A stretch of 64,000 nt of DNA from Arthrobacter psychrochitiniphilus (GCF_003185915.1 NZ_QHLZ01000008.1:95721-159720), one strand, 5' to 3'. Positions 35,576 through 45,365 are shown, numbered from the stretch's first letter. The notes: generated from the letters alone by a model not told the origin. Numbers and translations: made by a program.

Positions 35576-36700
35576 ATGCCCACTACACCCACCCCGCCAA
35601 CCCGAGGCTTACTACCGCAGGACCGGGTGGGGATCTGGCGGGATGGATTCGGGCGGACCGCGATCCGCTCGGCGCAAGCATTACTCATTCTGACCTTCGC
35701 CTCGGTTGTCCTCTGGGCAGCCACGAGGGTTCCGGTGGTTATCATTCCGGTCCTCATCGCCCTGATTCTTGCCTCGGCGATCAGCCCGCTGGTGCATTGG
35801 CTGACCAAGCGCCACTGGCCTAGGGCGCTGGCAGTTCTTTCCGCGTTCGTTGGGATCCTGGCCGTCTTCGGCGGGGTGGTCACCGGCGTTGTCTTCCTGA
35901 TCCGATCACAGGCCCAAGACTTGGTCTCGAGGGCAGATGATGGCATCGATCAGCTCCACAGCTTCATGAACAACGGTCCCTACCCCATTTCCGACGCACA
36001 GATAAACTCCATCCGGGAATCCGTGCAGAAGTTCATCACCAGCAGCGCCTTCGGAACAGAAGCGCTGACGGGACTGCGTGTTGCCGGAGAAATAGGTGTT
36101 GGTGCGGTCCTGATGGCCGTCATTTTGTTCTTCTTCCTCAAGGACGGGCAGAAGATCCGTGATTTCCTCTTCGGCTTCCTCCCTCCCCGCCAGCGCAGAA
36201 AAGCTCATACGGCTGCCGAACGCAGTACCGTGGTGCTCGGCGGGTATCTGCGCGGAACCTCCCTGATTGCCCTTATTGACGGTCTTATTGTGGGCATTGC
36301 CGTGGCCATCATGCAGATTCCCCTGGCCGTGCCGCTGGGCGTGTTTGTCTTCATTGGGGGCTTTATCCCCATCATCGGCGCCACAGTCGCCGGCTCCTTG
36401 GCAGTTCTCGTTGCCTTAATCTTCAACGGCCCCATCGCGGCAGTGGTTGTTCTTGCGATCATCGTCGGCGTCAACCAGCTTGAACACCATCTGCTCCAGC
36501 CACTGTTGATGGGCAAGGTGTTGAGCATTCATGGTCTGGTCATCCTTCTGGCCTTGGCGGCGGGTTCCACCCTGGCCGGGCTGGTGGGAGCCTTGCTGGC
36601 AGTTCCACTCACCGCTGTTGGCTGGACCATCATCAAGACGTGGTTGGAACAGGAAAGCCCACCGGCGCAACGCTCACCCGTTGCCCACCCGGACAGCTGA
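35576..36700 (+). CDS. AI-2E family transporter
   Basis: A 374-aa membrane protein with about eight helices of the AI-2 exporter/UPF0118 family: IIPVLIALILASAISPLVHW, the long polar loop with GTEALTGLRVAGEIGVG, LFFFLKDGQKIRDFL, and PLGVFVFIGGFIPIIGATVAG. Some members export autoinducer-2, others are Na+/H+ antiporters; the cargo here is open. ATG 35576 begins MPTTPTPPTRG, with a weak GAGTGA before it. Not clearly tied to the cox genes. Confidence 0.88.
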   Translation: MPTTPTPPTRGLLPQDRVGIWRDGFGRTAIRSAQALLILTFASVVLWAATRVPVVIIPVLIALILASAISPLVHWLTKRHWPRALAVLSAFVGILAVFGGVVTGVVFLIRSQAQDLVSRADDGIDQLHSFMNNGPYPISDAQINSIRESVQKFITSSAFGTEALTGLRVAGEIGVGAVLMAVILFFFLKDGQKIRDFLFGFLPPRQRRKAHTAAERSTVVLGGYLRGTSLIALIDGLIVGIAVAIMQIPLAVPLGVFVFIGGFIPIIGATVAGSLAVLVALIFNGPIAAVVVLAIIVGVNQLEHHLLQPLLMGKVLSIHGLVILLALAAGSTLAGLVGALLAVPLTAVGWTIIKTWLEQESPPAQRSPVAHPDS

Positions 36701-36977
36701 TACGGCAAACTGAATGGGGCCCACATTCTCGGTGCGGGTATAGGATCGTTCTTGTGTTGTTTTCATCAGTGAGTTTTGGCCCCGTGGGTCGTTTGGAGGT
36801 CGCCGGCTGTTCTTGCGCCGGCGGCAGATAGCCTTCCCTTCCCCGTATTCAACTGCTGCGCTGTGCGCACAGTTCCCCGCCTGTACTTCCATGTGCGCCC
36901 CTGCGGGATCTCCTCAACTCTTGTGCCAGCCACTGCTGTAGGCAGTGCACCGGCCGGACAGAAAAGGCCCAGCACCC

Positions 36978-37472
36978 ATGCTTGCCCTGACAGAAACCCA
37001 GATTCGCGCTTCATTCATGAACGCTTCCCAACGAGAGCGCAACAACCTCAACCTCCCAGAAAACTTTGAATCTCTCCAGTGGGACGGACAAGATTTCATC
37101 GGTTGGCGCGACCGCAAATACCCCGCTCTTGGCTATGTGATCGCGTGGGTTGACGGCACCCCGCGGGGTATCCTCTTCCGCCACGTCGAGGGCAGGATTC
37201 GTTCGCGCGCCCAATGCGCCTGGTGTGAAGACGTAACCCTTCCCAACGACGTTGTGTACTTCACTGCCAAGCGTCCCGGCGCCGCTGGACGAAACGGAAA
37301 CACCCTTGCTACCCTGATGTGCGCCAACTTTGAGTGCTCCACCAACGTCCGCCGCGCGGCGCCGCCAGCCTACCTTGGCTTCGATGTGGAGGCGGCGAAG
37401 GCAGAACGCATGGCCGCACTGCAGGTGCACATCGAGAAATTCATGCACACCATGGCGCCCGGCCTCGATTAG
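36978..37472 (+). CDS. FBP-domain (FusB-type treble-clef) elongation factor G-binding protein
   Basis: A 164-aa protein with a four-Cys zinc site: CAWC (Cys80, Cys83) and CANFEC (Cys115, Cys120), the layout of the C-terminal treble clef in FusB and actinobacterial FBP-domain proteins. FusB proteins bind EF-G and can rescue it from fusidic acid; chromosomal homologues probably modulate translation. ATG 36978 (MLALTETQIRASF) begins the family sequence and AAAAGG lies 11 bases upstream; an upstream GTG is less likely. Confidence 0.82.
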   Translation: MLALTETQIRASFMNASQRERNNLNLPENFESLQWDGQDFIGWRDRKYPALGYVIAWVDGTPRGILFRHVEGRIRSRAQCAWCEDVTLPNDVVYFTAKRPGAAGRNGNTLATLMCANFECSTNVRRAAPPAYLGFDVEAAKAERMAALQVHIEKFMHTMAPGLD

Positions 37473-37740
37473 GAGCTGCGACGTGTAGGCGTGCGCTTCG
37501 GCCGTACTTTGCCCGGCGCCCCCTACAATGTTGCCATTCCGCGCTGCACATTCTCCTGTTCCGGCCCCTCTATCTGTTCCCATCATGAAGGCACAGGACC
37601 TGGCGGATGAAAAGACGGGGCCGATCCCCATGACTTCGGAGGCTCGGCTCATCGGCTCAACTCCCCCGGGCCGGTTGATTCTAACGATGCCCACGGCATG
37701 AGTCACTTGGGTGGAGATGATTTCGAAGTTTTTCGTGCCG

Positions 37741-38949
37741 CTAGCGGAAGGCGGGTATGCCGGTGATATGGTTCCCCAGAATCAAGGTGTGAACCTCGTC
37801 GGTGCCCTCATAGGTGCGCACCGATTCAAGGTTGTTAGCGTGGCGCAGCGGCGAGTAGTCCAGGGTGATTCCGTTGCCGCCCAGAATGGCCCGGGCATCG
37901 CGGCAGATCTTGATGGCCTCGCGGCAATTGTTCAATTTGCCGACCGAGATCTGCACAGGTTCCAAAGTTCCGGCGTCCTTCATACGTCCCGTGTGGATGG
38001 CCAGCAGGGTGCCCTTTTGGATTTCCAGGAGCATGTCAACGAGCTTTTGCTGCGTGATTTGGTAGGCGGCCAGTGGCTTGTTGAACTGCTGGCGTTGCAG
38101 TGAATAGGCCAGCGCCGCTTCATAACTGTCCCGCGCGGCACCCATGGTGCCCCAAATAATCCCGTAGCGGGCCTCGTTGAGGCAGGCGAAGGGTGCGCGC
38201 AGGCCCTTGGCACCCGGGAGCAGGGCCTCGCCGGGCAGCCTGAGGTCCTCGAAGCTAAGTTCACATTGAATCGAGGCCCTCATGGAGAGTTTGCCTTGTA
38301 TGGGAGTAGCTGTGAAACCCGGGGTGTCAGTGGGCACCAAGAAGCCGCGTACGCCGTCGTCCGTCTGGGCCCAGATCACCGCGATCTGGGCTATCGAAGC
38401 CAAGCCGATCCAGCGTTTGGAGCCGTTCAAAACCCACCCATCGCCGTCTCGACGGGCAAAGGTTGCCATGGAGGAGGGATCGGATCCGGCAGTGGGCTCG
38501 GTCAAACCAAAGCAGCCGATGATCTCACCTTTGGCCATGCCGGGCAGATAATGCTGCTTTTGCTCTTCGGAACCCCACTTATGGATGGCGCTCATGGCCA
38601 GAGATCCCTGCACGCTGACAAAGGTTCGCAACCCAGAATCGCCGGCCTCCAACTCCATGGCGGCAATGCCATATTCGACGGCGGAGCGGCCAGGACATCC
38701 GTACCCCTCCAAATGCATGCCCAGCAGGCCCAGAGCCCCCATTTCCTGCACAATTTCCGTGGGGAACACGGCGTCCTCGTACCACGTGGCAATGTTGGGC
38801 CGGATGCGTTCATCGACAAAACGGCGCACTGTGCGCCGTAAGTTCAGTTCGTCCTCGCTGAGCAGCGCATCGAGGTTCAGGACGTCCGAGAGTTGGTCAC
38901 TGCCTGTTCCGGTGCGGGAGGTTCCGGCTGGTTCGGTGTTGTTGCTCAT
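37741..38949 (-). CDS. gcdH: Glutaryl-CoA dehydrogenase (acyl-CoA dehydrogenase family)
   Basis: A 402-aa flavoprotein. GCFGLTEPTAGSDPSSM, GSKRWIGLASIAQIAVIWA, the late ARAILGGNGI and catalytic Glu in RTYEGTDEVH follow glutaryl-CoA dehydrogenases more closely than other acyl-CoA dehydrogenases. It converts glutaryl-CoA to crotonyl-CoA in lysine and tryptophan breakdown, passing electrons to ETF. ATG 38949. It is divergent from mtr across a 430-base region that holds a palindrome. No ETF or thiolase gene is adjacent. Confidence 0.9.
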   Translation of the reverse strand: MSNNTEPAGTSRTGTGSDQLSDVLNLDALLSEDELNLRRTVRRFVDERIRPNIATWYEDAVFPTEIVQEMGALGLLGMHLEGYGCPGRSAVEYGIAAMELEAGDSGLRTFVSVQGSLAMSAIHKWGSEEQKQHYLPGMAKGEIIGCFGLTEPTAGSDPSSMATFARRDGDGWVLNGSKRWIGLASIAQIAVIWAQTDDGVRGFLVPTDTPGFTATPIQGKLSMRASIQCELSFEDLRLPGEALLPGAKGLRAPFACLNEARYGIIWGTMGAARDSYEAALAYSLQRQQFNKPLAAYQITQQKLVDMLLEIQKGTLLAIHTGRMKDAGTLEPVQISVGKLNNCREAIKICRDARAILGGNGITLDYSPLRHANNLESVRTYEGTDEVHTLILGNHITGIPAFR

Positions 38950-39381
38950 TGTGCCTCTTTAGGGGTTTCGGAGGAGATAGTGAAGGGGCGGCTCTAGCAA
39001 CCGTGGCAGCTGTGGTGGTGGCAAAGCGGTAGAACAGACCGGCGATCACGGACGGGCGCGCCCGGATGCGTTCGCTAGGTGGGTTCTGGTGGATTCATCG
39101 CCGTCCTAGTGAACGTGTGTTGAGTGTGTGAGTGTGCCTGCGTGAATCAAAGTGAACTTCCGTTCACTTTTTATGAGCTTAGAGTCAATTTCTGATCGCA
39201 TCAAGTTGCGCAGCTCACATTTCACGCACCCAATGACCGGCTCCCGCACAGACCCCGAAGCCCGGCCACTAACCCACCGTGGAGCCAATCTCACCCTTTT
39301 ATGAGGCAGCCCGCGCGGGAACCTTCGAGACAAACCGTTGGCTGGCACGCACTTTTCACACCGGAACTGTAGCCTTGGACC
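38950..39381. other. Divergent intergenic region between gcdH and mtr
   Basis: About 430 bases without a supported gene; one leftward open frame reaches into mtr and is its shadow. It must carry both promoters. The clearest element is the hairpin/palindrome at 39149-39170. AT-rich stretches on both sides of it may be promoters, but I could not assign boxes with confidence. Confidence 0.6.
39149..39170. promoter_or_regulatory. Palindrome AAAGTGAAC-N4-GTTCACTTT, candidate operator
   Basis: Perfect 9-bp arms around TTCC. It is followed on the + strand by extra T, so a small terminator is possible, but no gene runs into it from the left. Sitting between two divergent genes, an operator (TetR-like size) is the better reading. 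Confidence 0.5.
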
Positions 39382-40794
39382 ATGCCCCACTTTGACCTTG
39401 TAATTATTGGTACCGGATCCGGCAATTCTATTCCCGGTCCGGAATTCGAACACTTGAACATTGCCATTGTCGAGGACGGCTTGTTCGGCGGAACCTGCCT
39501 GAATGTGGGCTGCATCCCCACGAAAATGTTCGTCCACCCCGCTGAACTGGCCGACGCCGCACGGCACGGACGTGCGCTCGGCGTTGACGCACAACTCAAT
39601 GCCGTGGATTGGCCCGGCATCCGGGACCGGATCTTTGGCCGCATCGATGCCATTGAGGACGGCGGGCGCGCATACCGCGAGGGCCCGGAATGCCCCAATA
39701 TTACTGTTTTTGCCGGACGTGGCCAGTTCACGGGGCACAAGGCCCTACACATTGACCTGCACCACGGCGGCACCGCTGCGGTGACCGGCGACCGCTTTGT
39801 TTTGGCCGCAGGTTCCCATGCCGTAGTTCCACAGCTTGCGGGCCTGCCCACCGGCGCGGAGTTGGCCATGAGTAATACGGTTCATACCTCGGACACCATC
39901 ATGCGTTTGGAGGAGTTGCCAGCGAGCATCGTGATTCTGGGCGGAGGCTATATTGCTGCGGAATTTGCGCACGTCTTTTCCTCCTTTGGCGTTCACGTTA
40001 CCCAGCTGGCTCGTGGGAAACGCCTGTTGAAGTCCCAAGATGATGAGGTCTCCGCCCAGTTCACAAAGGAGGCCGCGGCACGCTACACGGTTCTTCTGGA
40101 GACCACGGTGACAGGTTTTAAGCAATCGGCGGACGGCGTGGTGCTTGAGGTAACGGGGCCAGAAGGGCCAGGCAAGGTGGCGGCGGATGTGCTGCTGATC
40201 GCCACCGGACGCAAGCCGAACGGGGCGCACTTGGACGTGGAGAAAACCGGGGTGGTTCTCGATGATCAAGGCCGGGTGGTGGTGGATGAGTATCAGCAAA
40301 CCGGGGTTGACGGTATTTATGCGCTGGGTGATATTTCCTCCAAGTTCCAGCTTAAGCATGTGGCGAACCATGAGGCCAAGGTGGTCAAACACAACTTGGC
40401 GAATCCTGACACGCCGATTAGTTCAGACCACCGTTTTGTGCCCGCAGCCGTGTTCACAGATCCGCAGATCGCCTCGGTGGGACTCACCGAGGCGCACGCG
40501 CAGAAGGCTGGCATCCCCTATGTGGTGAAGGTGCAGGCTTATGCGGACATTGCGGCGGGCTGGGCACGCGAGGACAGCGGCCATTTCCTGAAGGTGCTGG
40601 CTGATCCCTCCACGGGCCTGCTGCTAGGCGCGCATGTGATTGGGCCGGAGGCGGCCACCGTGATTCAGCCACTAATTCAGGCAATGCACTTTGGCCAAAC
40701 CGCCAAGGAGGTGGCCCGCGGGCAATACTGGATCCATCCGGCACTGTCCGAGCTGGTAGAAAACGCACTGCTGGGACTGCCAGAACCACGCTGA
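39382..40794 (+). CDS. mtr: Mycothione reductase
   Basis: A 470-aa pyridine nucleotide-disulfide oxidoreductase. DLVIIGTGSGNSI (FAD loop with the GSGNS of mycothione reductases), redox disulfide GTCLNVGCIPTK (Cys39/Cys44), NADPH loop ILGGGYIAAEFAHVF, ALGDISS, and the C-terminal His in WIHPALSELVENAL. It regenerates mycothiol from its disulfide, the actinobacterial equivalent of glutathione reductase. ATG 39382, full length. This gene is the best phylogenetic marker in the window. Confidence 0.94.
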   Translation: MPHFDLVIIGTGSGNSIPGPEFEHLNIAIVEDGLFGGTCLNVGCIPTKMFVHPAELADAARHGRALGVDAQLNAVDWPGIRDRIFGRIDAIEDGGRAYREGPECPNITVFAGRGQFTGHKALHIDLHHGGTAAVTGDRFVLAAGSHAVVPQLAGLPTGAELAMSNTVHTSDTIMRLEELPASIVILGGGYIAAEFAHVFSSFGVHVTQLARGKRLLKSQDDEVSAQFTKEAAARYTVLLETTVTGFKQSADGVVLEVTGPEGPGKVAADVLLIATGRKPNGAHLDVEKTGVVLDDQGRVVVDEYQQTGVDGIYALGDISSKFQLKHVANHEAKVVKHNLANPDTPISSDHRFVPAAVFTDPQIASVGLTEAHAQKAGIPYVVKVQAYADIAAGWAREDSGHFLKVLADPSTGLLLGAHVIGPEAATVIQPLIQAMHFGQTAKEVARGQYWIHPALSELVENALLGLPEPR

Positions 40795-40862
40795 TTGAGC
40801 GTTCTGAGGCCGAGCAAGTTTGTTCAGATCCACGGGTCTTCATCCATGGGTCTTCGGGGCAG

Positions 40863-41240
40863 TCAGCTGCTGGGTACCCAGGCGCCGCTGGCCACGTGGA
40901 CTGCGCCTGGGCGGACTTCCACATCGCCCCATGCCAGCGACGGCGAACGCCGGGCCCAGTCAAGGGCCGCATCCAAGGTGGGCACCTCAATGACGACGAG
41001 TCCGCCCAGAGCCATCGTTGTCCCCGCCAACGGACCGTCTTGTGCATGTGCAATTCCACTGACCAGGGTCAGTGTGGTGGTATTGGCAGAGGGCTGAAGG
41101 ATTTGGGCTTCCCGCAAGATTCCGGCCTGATGGAGCGCGGCCGCGTACCGTGACATGGCTTGCTGAGCTTCGGCCATGGCCGCCTCATCGAGATCCTCCG
41201 GGTCTTGTTCCGGATAGTGCAATAGAAGTGTGTAGCGCAT
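40863..41240 (-). CDS. YciI-family protein (YCII-related)
   Basis: A 125-aa dimeric ferredoxin-fold protein: MRYTLLLHYPEQDPEDL, a middle SANTTTLTLVSG, and GGLVVIEVPTLDAALDWA are the usual blocks of the YCII/DGPF family. Such genes often accompany an ECF sigma factor with SnoaL tail, but none is here. Function is unknown; weak enzymatic roles have been proposed for the fold. ATG 41240. Confidence 0.85.
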   Translation of the reverse strand: MRYTLLLHYPEQDPEDLDEAAMAEAQQAMSRYAAALHQAGILREAQILQPSANTTTLTLVSGIAHAQDGPLAGTTMALGGLVVIEVPTLDAALDWARRSPSLAWGDVEVRPGAVHVASGAWVPSS

Positions 41241-41350
41241 AGCTAATTCTCTCTCCCCCGGGCCGGCTGGACCAGCCCCTTTTCATAGGCGTGCACCACG
41301 GCTTGGCTTGGACACGGCCTTGTACCCCTAGTTTGCCCAAGACACGGGCC

Positions 41351-41569
41351 TCATTTGTTCGGGCGTCCGGCCTTGGGCCGGCGTAGGCCGAGCACCACAA
41401 GGATGATGCCGACTCCCGCGACGATCAGCCCGATGGAGAACCACATTCGGTTACCGGTCATAAAACTTCCCGGGATCAGGTTCATTCCCTGCCCGGCAAA
41501 TACTCCACCGATGATCACAGCGAGCAGACCGATGGCGATGAGGGCGATGCGCCCGAAACTGCTGTTCAT
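41351..41569 (-). CDS. Small two-helix membrane protein, unknown
   Basis: A 72-aa protein: SSFGRIALIAIGLLAVIIGGVF forms one helix, MWFSIGLIVAGVGIILVVLGL a second, with a basic end (RRPKAGRPNK). ATG 41569 is preferred to a 27-residue polar upstream extension. I recognise no family, and the ribosome site is weak. It is between the YciI gene and the SDR remnant. Confidence 0.6.
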   Translation of the reverse strand: MNSSFGRIALIAIGLLAVIIGGVFAGQGMNLIPGSFMTGNRMWFSIGLIVAGVGIILVVLGLRRPKAGRPNK

Positions 41570-41660
41570 GTTAGCTACATTACCCCTGACCACTTCGCGC
41601 TCAACGGTGACAGCCAACAGTTCACGGCTGCAGTCCGAGCCCTGCGGCAATCAGGCCGCT

Positions 41661-42323
41661 TCACCCAAGAGTCCAGCAGACCGTTGGGCTGACGGGACTA
41701 GTCGCGTTCCCCTCACAGTGGGTTGGCCCGTAGTGGAACCACCGAGCATGAATTACCGTTACCGTATGCCTGCGATCCCCACCCGGCGATGTCCGCGAGT
41801 GCACTATCTTGAAGCTCGGCTCTTCGAGTGCCATGCTCACGGCAGCCTCCTCCGCGGTGTCACGGTAGCGGGTCCAGGCGGAAAGGAAGACCACCGCGTT
41901 GGCCATATCCGTTTGTTGGCCCAAGTGTCCCAGCGGGGTCAGCCTCACCACGGAGCCCACGGCTGTTTCCATATGAGGGAACAATCCAATCTCTACGACG
42001 TCGGTGGCTAGCTTCATACCTATGGGGTTGCCAATCAGCCCCGGGTAGATGCAGTTGACCTCAAGCATTCTGCGCAGGTCCTCCGGATCAAAATCAATCA
42101 GCAGGCTTGTCACCTCCATGCCTGCATTGTTCACCAGTATGTCCAGCCCTCCCAATGCTGTCACCACCTGCGTCATGGCCTCATCACAGCTGGCCTCGTC
42201 ACGCACGTCCAGATGGACAAACGTGGCGCCGCCTTCACGCAAGGCTGCGGCGGTGGCTTCTCCGGCTTGGACATTCACATCCCCGAGTACCACCGCGGCC
42301 CCGGCCTCGATTCCCTTGCCCAC
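41661..42323 (-). pseudogene. SDR-family dehydrogenase remnant lacking the catalytic region
   Basis: The frame contains AGAAVVLGDVNVQAG, FVHLDVRDEAS, LDILVNNAG and the late MKLATDVVEIGLFP and QQTDMANAVVFLSA segments of an SDR. Two key parts are gone: the N-terminal TGxxxGIG loop, and about 60 residues between VNCIYPGLIG and NPIGMKLA that should contain the Ser and the YxxxK catalytic pair. The C-terminus beyond LSA is unrelated read-through. The internal deletion keeps the frame. It faces a broken TetR gene, the pair being typical of a regulated SDR locus. Confidence 0.8.
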
Positions 42324-42540
42324 CTTGGGACCAGTTTTGGACAGCAGTCCAGCATTATTTATTCGCGTGGATAGAGCCCGTAACTATGCCTCAACAGTAC
42401 TTTTTCCGAGCTCTTGCGGCTGACTACCCGGGCTTTAGTTCCTCTAGAGGGGAGTCTGCGGATGAGTGAGCAAACAGCAACCGCATCAAAATTCGAACAT
42501 AGCTTCGAACATAGCGGTTTCGGTAAGTTCTCGGTGCGCC

Positions 42541-42865
42541 GGAGCGAGCTTGCGTGAAATTGCCCAAAATGGGGCCTCTCTCACCGGGTTTTCACTAGTA
42601 CTTCGGTGACAAGCTGGATCTCATCACCAACTTTGTTCGTGAATACAAGGCCGCCATACATCGCCTCTGGTACGACCTGTGTAACCAGAGCCTGTTTGCC
42701 AGTGACTTCCAAGCCGATGCAGCTGAGATCGACGCGAGTTTGGAACTGATGATCTGGTGCATAGTCACCGCCTTCGCAGCCCTAGCTGGCGCTTCTGTCA
42801 CCCTGCCACAAAGCACCGTCTACCCTCACCGGCCTCCAGTAATTTTCCTGCTCCGCTGCTCCTGA
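42541..42865 (+). pseudogene. TetR-family regulator remnant, frameshifted
   Basis: From 42541 one frame gives GASLREIAQNGASLTGF, a TetR helix-turn-helix; from 42599 the next frame gives YFGDKLDLITNFVREYKAAI, the continuation expected after it (usually HYFGDK). They are joined by a one-base frame change around 42590. The later part runs to a TGA at 42863 inside the end of the aldo/keto reductase gene. The start of the gene is not identifiable; an ATG at 42462 with GGGGAG opens only a 31-codon frame. Confidence 0.7.
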
Positions 42866-43857
42866 GCCTTGGGTCCATACGGGTAAACGCCTACTTGGGG
42901 CTCGCTGGCCAGCGTGAGGTTTTTCTTGTCCTCGTCACTTAGCACCAGATTCGCCGCACCCAGATTCTGGGACAACTGCGTAAGGGTCCGCGCGCCCAAG
43001 ATCACCGAGGTGACGGTGGGACGGTCCGCAAGCCAGGCCAGTGCTACCTGTGATGAGCTGACACCGTGGGCAGCGGCCACCTGCGCTACGGCACCCACCA
43101 CCTCCCACGTATGCGGGTTCGCATTGCGTTCCGCCCACGCTTCCATGCCACGCTGCGGGTTTTCGCCCAACCGGGTAGCACCGGCCGGAGCCACATCCCG
43201 TTGGTACTTTCCACTTAGCCATCCACCGGCCAACGGCGACCACGGCAACAGCCCAACACCAGCATCCAGAGCAGCCGGGACAATCTCCAGCTCAATCTCC
43301 CGGCTCAACAGGCTGTACTGGGGCTGCAATGTCAGCGGCGGGTTCCACCCGTGCGCAGCAGCCACATGAACCGCCTTGGTCAGCTGCCAGCCCAGAAAGT
43401 TCGAGAACCCGTAGTGGCCGATCTTCCCGCTACTGACAGCATCGTTGAGAAAGCGCAGCGTCTCCTCCAGGGGCGTGATGGGGTCCCAGGCGTGCAATTG
43501 ATACAGGTCAATCTGTTCCACACCGAGCCTGCGCAAGGAGGCATCCAAGGCGCGCGTCAAATGCCGGCGGGAGGTTCCGACGTCGTTCGGGGCAGTGCCT
43601 GTGGGGAACCTCCCCTTGCTGGCAAGTACGACGGCGTCCCTCGCCTCGGGGCGTTGGGCCAACCAACGGCCTATGATGCTCTCCGAGGCTCCGGCCGTGT
43701 AAACATCGGCGGTGTCGATGAAGTTGCCTCCTGCACCAACATAAGTGTCCAGGATGGAGTGGGAGGTGGCCTCATCGGCCTCGGCTCCGAAAGTCATGGT
43801 GCCCAGCGCGTAGTTGGAGACTACGGTGCCGCTGCTGCCCAGGGTGTGAAACTTCAT
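42826..43857 (-). CDS. Aldo/keto reductase
   Basis: A 343-aa NADPH-dependent oxidoreductase: MKFHTLGSSGTVVSNYALGT, IDTADVYTAGASE (Asp and Tyr of the tetrad), VVLASKGR (Lys) and YQLHAWDP (His), then GVGLLPWSPLAGGWLSGKY typical of the YajO/Tas-like group. Cytoplasmic; substrate aldehydes or ketones unknown. ATG 43857 has AAGGGGAAC just before it; the open frame extends 23 codons more without merit. Confidence 0.92.
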   Translation of the reverse strand: MKFHTLGSSGTVVSNYALGTMTFGAEADEATSHSILDTYVGAGGNFIDTADVYTAGASESIIGRWLAQRPEARDAVVLASKGRFPTGTAPNDVGTSRRHLTRALDASLRRLGVEQIDLYQLHAWDPITPLEETLRFLNDAVSSGKIGHYGFSNFLGWQLTKAVHVAAAHGWNPPLTLQPQYSLLSREIELEIVPAALDAGVGLLPWSPLAGGWLSGKYQRDVAPAGATRLGENPQRGMEAWAERNANPHTWEVVGAVAQVAAAHGVSSSQVALAWLADRPTVTSVILGARTLTQLSQNLGAANLVLSDEDKKNLTLASEPQVGVYPYGPKAQEQRSRKITGGR

Positions 43858-43988
43858 GGTGTTCCCCTTGTCATCGGTGTTCACTGTGTTCTGAAACAGC
43901 TCACTGTGCCAACTATGCCCCAGCAACGCCTCAATGGGGAGGTTTGCGGCTATCAGCTTAGGGCTGTATCAGTATCCCGATGACTAGA

Positions 43989-45365
43989 TCACAAGAGGGA
44001 TGCCACGCGCCGCACACCCACGCCAATCTGGGCGATCGAGGCAGCACTGAACGAGAGACGAATGTGGGGTGCCGTGGGCTCATCCACGTAGAACTGGCGC
44101 CCGTCACCAATCATCACGCCAGCTGCGTGGGCTGCTGCCGTGAGAACCAGCGAATCACTGCCCTCCGGCAGACGCACCCACAGATGGATGCCGCCGGTGG
44201 GAATGTTGGTGATTCTAGCCCCGGGCATGGAGGCATGGACCTCGGCCACCATGGCGTCCCGGCGTTCGAGTAATCCTGCACGCAGCCGTTTCAGGTGCCG
44301 AGGCCAGGCCCCTGAGCTCAACAATCCCAAGGCGATTTCCTGTGCCAGCGGTGGCACACACATGTCATCGGCAATCCGTGCCGTGCGAAGGCGTTCACCG
44401 GCAGGGCCCCGTGCCGCAATGGCACCCACGCGGAGCCCTGGCGCGGCGGGCTTGCTGAGGGTGGCGATGGAGACCACGTGCCCGTCAGGATCCTGGGTGA
44501 ACAGAGGTGGCGGGGCGGTGCCCTCCAGAGCAAGGTTCCTGGCCCAATCGTCCTCAATGATGAAGGCACCGTACTGTTTGGCCAGAGCCAGCACCTCAAC
44601 CCTCCGCTCCGGGCTCAGCACCGCTCCTGTGGGATTGGCATAGCAGGGCTGCAGATAGATGAGCTTGGCGCGGGTGCGTTCCAGTGTCTCGGCCAGATGA
44701 TCGGTGCGAATGCCGTTGGCGTCGGAGGGTACCGCGGCTAGGTTTAGCCCGGCTGCCTGGGCTGCGATGGTGGCACCGGGGTAGCTGGGACTTTCGGTGA
44801 TCAGTGTGGTGCCCGGATCGGCGAGGGTTCGCATGGCAAACACGAGCGATTGCTGGCCCCCGGGCATGATGAGCATGTCTGCCACATCGGCACCGAGTTC
44901 CGCGGCAAACACGCGGCGCAAGTCCGGCAAGCCCATGGGAGGCGCCATGGTCCAGGCCCGGTGGCTCTTGGCGCAGCGGGCCCCCAAGGTGCGCAATTCA
45001 TCAAAGGGCTGAAGTTCGGGTGCCAAATAACCCCATGACAGCTGGACATGATCGGCGCTTCCCTGGGCGTTAAGCCGCCCGGCGCGGCCAGCATCAACCC
45101 GTGAACGGCCCAGCGCCGTGGACTGCCAGGCGTAGTCGGATTCACCCGCTGTGTTATTTCCGCTCACGAAGGTTCCACGGCCTGGTTCAGCACGCACCAC
45201 ACCTAGTGCGGAGAGCGCGGTGATGGCCTGTGTGATGGTTACGGGGCTTGCGCCGTAGGTTTTTGACAGCTCCCTGACTGAGGGAAGTTTATCTCCTGCA
45301 CGCATCAATGCGGCCTGCTGCTTTAACATGCCAGCAATTTCCTCGGACCTGTTACTGATAGACAT
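43989..45365 (-). CDS. MocR-type regulator (GntR HTH plus aminotransferase domain)
   Basis: A 458-aa fusion. N-terminal GntR winged helix (KLPSVRELSKTYGASPVTIT) is joined to a fold-type I aminotransferase-like domain: MPGGQQSLVF, YANPTG, EDDWARNL, and the PLP lysine in SKPAAPGLRVG. MocR regulators such as PdxR use PLP as a ligand to control vitamin B6 or amino acid genes. No pdxST is adjacent, so the target is open. ATG 45365 is preferred over an upstream TTG/GTG. A gapped inverted repeat just upstream may be its own operator. Confidence 0.9.
   Translation of the reverse strand: MSISNRSEEIAGMLKQQAALMRAGDKLPSVRELSKTYGASPVTITQAITALSALGVVRAEPGRGTFVSGNNTAGESDYAWQSTALGRSRVDAGRAGRLNAQGSADHVQLSWGYLAPELQPFDELRTLGARCAKSHRAWTMAPPMGLPDLRRVFAAELGADVADMLIMPGGQQSLVFAMRTLADPGTTLITESPSYPGATIAAQAAGLNLAAVPSDANGIRTDHLAETLERTRAKLIYLQPCYANPTGAVLSPERRVEVLALAKQYGAFIIEDDWARNLALEGTAPPPLFTQDPDGHVVSIATLSKPAAPGLRVGAIAARGPAGERLRTARIADDMCVPPLAQEIALGLLSSGAWPRHLKRLRAGLLERRDAMVAEVHASMPGARITNIPTGGIHLWVRLPEGSDSLVLTAAAHAAGVMIGDGRQFYVDEPTAPHIRLSFSAASIAQIGVGVRRVASLL

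Noticed and set aside
36801..36825. CGCCGGC/GCCGGCG hairpin after the AI-2E gene as terminator
   Set aside because: Only 7 bp, no T-run, and more than 90 bases from the stop codon.
22108..38949. LysP and glutaryl-CoA dehydrogenase as one lysine pathway cluster
   Set aside because: They are 14 kb apart with unrelated genes between; at most a loose physiological link.
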